Below are positions 6,333-9,032 of a stretch of 9,032 nucleotides of DNA, one piece after another. Every line of letters begins with the position of its first letter. The stretch's first letter is position 1. The translations under genes and the position numbers were made by a program. Source of the DNA: Acidimicrobiaceae bacterium (GTDB lineage Bacteria; Actinomycetota; Acidimicrobiia; Acidimicrobiales; Poriferisodalaceae); assembly GCA_002713975.1 (NCBI GenBank), contig PAVP01000004.1, forward strand, positions 33,104-42,135. Reading direction: 5' to 3'. The notes beneath the pieces were generated by a model. It saw only the letters and a list, made by a program, of their open reading frames with translations, ran no database searches and was not told where the DNA came from.

Positions 6333-6941
6333 ATGACTCTTCACTGGAAAGGGACCGGCGTCGAAGTACACAAGGTTGTCGTCGGGCCTTACGAAAACAA
6401 TGTGTTCACTGTCAGGTGCACCGAGACAGGCGACGCTCTGCTCATCGATGCCGCCAACGAACACGAGCAGCTTCTAGAGCTTTGCCAAAGCCTCGGCGTG
6501 AGAACTGTGGTCGAAACTCACGGCCACTGGGACCACATCCAAGCTATCCCTGCAATCCGAGATGCCGGTTACGAAGTGGGTGTCGCTGCTGAGGATGCCA
6601 CCATGCTCCCTAGCTACGACTTCATCTTGGAAGATGATTCAGTGATCGAGGTCGGCCGTCTACGTATTCGCACCATTCACAACCCTGGGCACACTCCAGG
6701 TTCGATGAGTTTCCATGTTGAAGACTCACCGCTGCTGTTTTCAGGTGACACCCTTTTCCCTGGTGGGCCCGGAGCTACAAACTTCGAGGGCGGTGATTTT
6801 GACACCATTATCAAAAGCATCGACGAGCGAATGTTCTCCAAGTTTTCGTCTGAGACTGTCGTTCTTCCCGGTCATGGAGATGACACCACAATCGGTAGCG
6901 AAGCTCCTCAACTTCAAGAATGGGTCGACCGAGGCTGGTAG
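6333..6941 (+). CDS. Metallo-beta-lactamase-fold hydrolase (glyoxalase II-like)
   Basis: A 202-residue soluble MBL-fold enzyme. Metal ligands are complete: HxHxDH motif as THGHWDH with His63, His65, Asp67 and His68, then His120 in NPGHTPGS, Asp139 in FSGDTLF and His181 in LPGHGDDT. This binuclear-metal set and the short length fit the YcbL/glyoxalase II-like group, which hydrolyses thioesters such as hydroxyacyl-thiol adducts. The actual substrate is not predictable, and actinobacteria generally use mycothiol rather than glutathione. It starts at ATG 6333 without a ribosome site and is probably leaderless. It is divergent from the heme operon across a 125-bp control region and convergent with the exporter permease, 4 nt away. 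A link to heme metabolism is only suggested by the shared intergenic region. Confidence 0.92.
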   Translation: MTLHWKGTGVEVHKVVVGPYENNVFTVRCTETGDALLIDAANEHEQLLELCQSLGVRTVVETHGHWDHIQAIPAIRDAGYEVGVAAEDATMLPSYDFILEDDSVIEVGRLRIRTIHNPGHTPGSMSFHVEDSPLLFSGDTLFPGGPGATNFEGGDFDTIIKSIDERMFSKFSSETVVLPGHGDDTTIGSEAPQLQEWVDRGW

Positions 6942-6945
6942 ACAA

Positions 6946-7737
6946 CTAGCCGGTCGCGACGCGACGGGCCAGAGAACGAAAAGCCATGGTGAACGTCACC
7001 AACCCCAAGCCCACTATTGCGGCCATTGCTTTGAGGAGCATCGTCGGGTCCCACCCTTCCGACAGAACCGAACGCATACCCTCAAGCAGGTACGTAACCG
7101 GATTCCACGCCGCCACCGTTCTCAACCATCCGCTCATCAAATCTCGCGGCAACATGCTCGGTGTCAAAAACGCAAACGGAAAAAAGATCAAAAAAGCTGA
7201 ATTAACCGCCGCCGGGTTACCGGTCCGCAACGCGACCGTATAAGGAAAACCTGTGAAGGCAAGGCTCCACGCCATGGCGAGAAGCACAAACACAGCCAAA
7301 CCAGAGATTCCCGTTCCAAAACTGACGCCGACGGCGAAACCTAAAAGCAGCACTACCGCTGCTAAAGCAGACGCCAAAACGATGTCGGCCACCATCAGAC
7401 CCAACAGCAGCGATACTCGACGAATCGGTGTGACCAGCATCCGATCTAAGTACCCGGTTTGGATGTCTGTTACCAGCATGTTCGCACGTGATATTCCGGT
7501 TACTGCGAACACGATCGCGACGGGAAGTTGGAATGCTCGATAATCGATCCCTGGTTGCCGTTCTACAAAGGCTTCTAACGCTCCAATGTTGACGATGAAA
7601 AAGAAGATGGGGATAGCCAAAGCCGGACCGATGAACTCAGGTTCTCTGGAAAGACTTCGAACAGCTCGACGGGCAACGGTGCCAATATCAGCAAAAAATC
7701 CGCTGCGTTGAGAGATGGGTTTCCGGTCCGACATCAT
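6946..7737 (-). CDS. ABC-2 type exporter permease (DrrB-like)
   Basis: A 263-residue inner-membrane protein of the ABC-2 transporter family. After an N-terminal cytoplasmic segment with an amphipathic SLSREPEFIGPALAIPIF-like entry, about six membrane segments are visible at roughly 36-53, 72-90, 110-136, 144-166, 178-198 and 236-254. The NPVTYLLEGMR motif at about 214-224 before the last helix is characteristic of DrrB/NodJ-like permeases. The ATG at 7737 overlaps the stop of the ATPase gene by 4 nt (ATGA); a second ATG follows immediately at 7734. The pair would form a complete efflux pump for a lipid, drug or polysaccharide-like substrate; the substrate is unknown. The stop codon is only 4 nt from the stop of the convergent hydrolase gene. 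Confidence 0.92.
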   Translation of the reverse strand: MMSDRKPISQRSGFFADIGTVARRAVRSLSREPEFIGPALAIPIFFFIVNIGALEAFVERQPGIDYRAFQLPVAIVFAVTGISRANMLVTDIQTGYLDRMLVTPIRRVSLLLGLMVADIVLASALAAVVLLLGFAVGVSFGTGISGLAVFVLLAMAWSLAFTGFPYTVALRTGNPAAVNSAFLIFFPFAFLTPSMLPRDLMSGWLRTVAAWNPVTYLLEGMRSVLSEGWDPTMLLKAMAAIVGLGLVTFTMAFRSLARRVATG

Positions 7738-8687
7738 TGTTCGATCTCACTCGTCAACCGATGACCGGTGGCTCGGAGGAAGACATCGTCGAGCGAAGGG
7801 GTTCTCACAGTTAGAGATTGAGGGGAAATGTCTTGTCTGCTGAAAGCCACGGCCACCTCAGCGACGAGGCCCGCCCCATCTGCTGTCGAGATCGTTATCC
7901 CCTGCGTACCGATGGTGACATCATCGACTGCCGACAACGCAGCCGCAACATCAGCGGCTTGCTCTAATTTGTCGACAAGTTCGACCACAATGACATCAGA
8001 TCCAACACTCCTCTTAAGGTCTATCGGTCTGCCTTCTTGAACAATTCGGCCTTCGTCGATAATGCCAACCCTGTCAGCCAACGCATCTGCTTCTTCTAGG
8101 TATTGGGTGGTTAAAAAAACCGTGACTCCGTACATCTCATTGAGGCGCCTCACTTCGTCCCACACCCGGACTCGGCTGACTGGGTCTAGACCGGTCGTCG
8201 GTTCATCCAAAAACAACACTTCTGGATCGTGGATAAGCGCGGCTGCTAAATCCAGTCGTCGTTTCATTCCACCGCTATAGGTCTGCACCCAATCGTCAAT
8301 AGCGTCACCTAGATCAGCCAATTCGATCGACCGGCTGACTCTTTCATCTCGGTCGTCCGAATTAAGGCCGAAGAGCCGTGCCTGTAGGTCAAGGATTTCT
8401 CGACCACTTTGCTTGTCGTCTAACGCTGCTTCTTGGAGGGCCACCCCTATACGAATTCTTACTTCGGCTGCATCTTTCACGACGTCGTGGCCCGCGACCG
8501 TCGCTGAACCGGCACTAGGTGCAAGCAAGGTGCACAAGACTTTGACTGTCGTCGATTTACCGGCTCCGTTTGGGCCAAGGAAACCGTAGATTTCTCCTCG
8601 AGGGATTGCTAAATCAACTCCGTCAACCGCGTGATTGTCGCCGAACTTTCTTACTAGTCCACACGCCTCAATCGCAAGGTCACTCAT
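7734..8687 (-). CDS. ABC exporter ATP-binding protein (DrrA-like)
   Basis: A 317-residue ATPase of the DrrA family that would energise the overlapping DrrB-like permease. Walker A GPNGAGKST is at 38-46, Q-loop Gln85, signature YSGGM at 137-141, and Walker B ends in Asp161-Glu162. The usual H-loop His is replaced by Gln195 in TTQYLEEAD, which is normal for DrrA-type exporters. A C-terminal domain from about 215 ends in the PSLDDVFLRATGH motif typical of this family. The ATG at 8687 was preferred over a TTG at 8711 because the protein then starts directly at the conserved AIEACGLVRKFG region and a TANNNT hexamer lies 8 nt upstream, which would place the TTG outside the transcript. Substrate unknown; antibiotic, lipid or glycolipid export are the usual roles. 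Confidence 0.93.
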   Translation of the reverse strand: MSDLAIEACGLVRKFGDNHAVDGVDLAIPRGEIYGFLGPNGAGKSTTVKVLCTLLAPSAGSATVAGHDVVKDAAEVRIRIGVALQEAALDDKQSGREILDLQARLFGLNSDDRDERVSRSIELADLGDAIDDWVQTYSGGMKRRLDLAAALIHDPEVLFLDEPTTGLDPVSRVRVWDEVRRLNEMYGVTVFLTTQYLEEADALADRVGIIDEGRIVQEGRPIDLKRSVGSDVIVVELVDKLEQAADVAAALSAVDDVTIGTQGITISTADGAGLVAEVAVAFSRQDISPQSLTVRTPSLDDVFLRATGHRLTSEIEQ

Positions 8688-8695
8688 CTGGACCA

Positions 8696-8701
8696 ACACT
8701 A
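8696..8701 (-). promoter_or_regulatory. Possible -10 element of exporter operon
   Basis: The reverse strand reads TAGTGT, a TANNNT match ending 8 nt before the ATG at 8687. No Shine-Dalgarno sequence precedes that ATG, so a leaderless or nearly leaderless transcript is possible. A weak TTGGTT lies 18 bp upstream as a -35 candidate. Confidence 0.3.
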
Positions 8702-8757
8702 CTGGCGCCAATATGTCATAACCAACGGCATCTAGACACCGACCTGCGAACTACTAC

Positions 8758-8763
8758 TACGGT
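8758..8763 (+). promoter_or_regulatory. Possible -10 element of leaderless glutamine-synthetase-family gene
   Basis: TACGGT fits TANNNT and ends 6 nt before the ATG at 8770, the same spacing as at the hydrolase gene. It follows a short run of CTA triplets at 8751-8759. No ribosome site is visible before the ATG. The 82-bp gap (8688-8769) holds the promoters of both divergent genes and nothing else recognisable. Confidence 0.35.
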
Positions 8764-8769
8764 TACCTC

Positions 8770-9032
8770 ATGCCTAATAGTTGGAGTCAGGAACAATTGG
8801 CTGAGGCTACAGAAGCGGGTCGTATCGACACCGTGGTACTGGCCTTCACTGATCACTACGGGCGGTTAATGGGGAAACGGCTCGACGCCGAATTCTTTCT
8901 TGGAGACCCCTCTGGGACCCATGCATGCGATTACTTGTTGACCGTCGACATGGAAATGGAGCCGGTCGACGGGTTCGCCTTTTCCAACTGGGACCTCGGC
9001 TACGGGGACCTTCATCTGGCCCCAGACATGAA
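8770..9032 (+). CDS. Glutamine-synthetase-family protein, N-terminal part only
   Basis: The frame is open from ATG 8770 to the right edge, giving 87 residues. They match the N-terminal beta-grasp region of the glutamine-synthetase superfamily: DTVVLAFTDHYGRLMGKRL at about 20-38, then a HACDYLLTVDMEMEP stretch, and FSNWDLGYGDLHLAPD near the edge. This pattern is most like the GlnA3/GlnA4 or PuuA-type gamma-glutamyl ligases, which attach glutamate to amines or polyamines, rather than primary ammonia-assimilating GlnA. The catalytic domain is outside the window, so the exact reaction is undetermined. It is divergent from the DrrA-like gene. The cut is the window edge, not a truncation. Confidence 0.85.
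   Translation, partial: MPNSWSQEQLAEATEAGRIDTVVLAFTDHYGRLMGKRLDAEFFLGDPSGTHACDYLLTVDMEMEPVDGFAFSNWDLGYGDLHLAPDM

Noticed and set aside
6715..7200. 161-codon plus-strand frame spanning the hydrolase end and the permease end
   Set aside because: It runs out of frame through the hydrolase and antisense through the permease, both clearly coding; its composition is not protein-like.
8751..8760. CTA triplet run
   Set aside because: Too short to call a microsatellite; recorded only as context for the nearby -10-like hexamer.

Overview
The window looks like a chromosomal segment from an actinomycete of moderate G+C content. An Acidimicrobiia-like lineage is possible, but that is inference. Clues are a MhuD-type heme-degrading enzyme, an actinobacterial Mtb12-like C-terminal domain on a lipoprotein, DrrA/DrrB-type exporter genes, GTG starts, and several starts that look leaderless (a TANNNT hexamer 6-8 nt before the ATG).

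Region 1 (about 1-6270, minus strand) is one tightly packed iron/heme-acquisition operon read right to left. Its order is a HmuT-like heme-binding lipoprotein (6207-5137), an unrecognised 181-residue protein (5137-4592), a MhuD/IsdG-type heme monooxygenase (4586-4278), a second binding lipoprotein of siderophore-binding type with an extra Mtb12-like domain (4269-2860), two FecCD-type permeases (2843-1806 and 1809-679), and a FepC/FecE-type ATPase (665 to beyond the left edge). Spacings run from a 4-nt overlap to a 16-nt gap, so transcription and probably translation are coupled. A plausible model is that the lipoproteins capture heme and/or ferric siderophore outside the membrane, the permease pair plus ATPase imports it, and the MhuD-like enzyme opens the heme ring in the cytoplasm to release iron. 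The unknown protein sits between capture and degradation.

Region 2 (6208-6332) is the 125-bp divergent control region. It holds an 18-bp near-perfect palindrome flanked by two 10-bp direct repeats 22 bp apart, a good candidate operator.

Region 3 (6333-6941, plus strand) is a small metallo-beta-lactamase-fold hydrolase with all metal ligands intact.

Region 4 (8687-6946, minus strand) is a two-gene DrrA/DrrB-like ABC exporter with overlapping genes, ending 4 nt from the convergent hydrolase gene.

Region 5 (8770 to the right edge, plus strand) is the N-terminal part of a glutamine-synthetase-family enzyme, divergent from the exporter across an 82-bp gap.

No rRNA, tRNA, CRISPR array, insertion sequence or riboswitch was recognised. 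No stretch over 300 bases lacks a gene.
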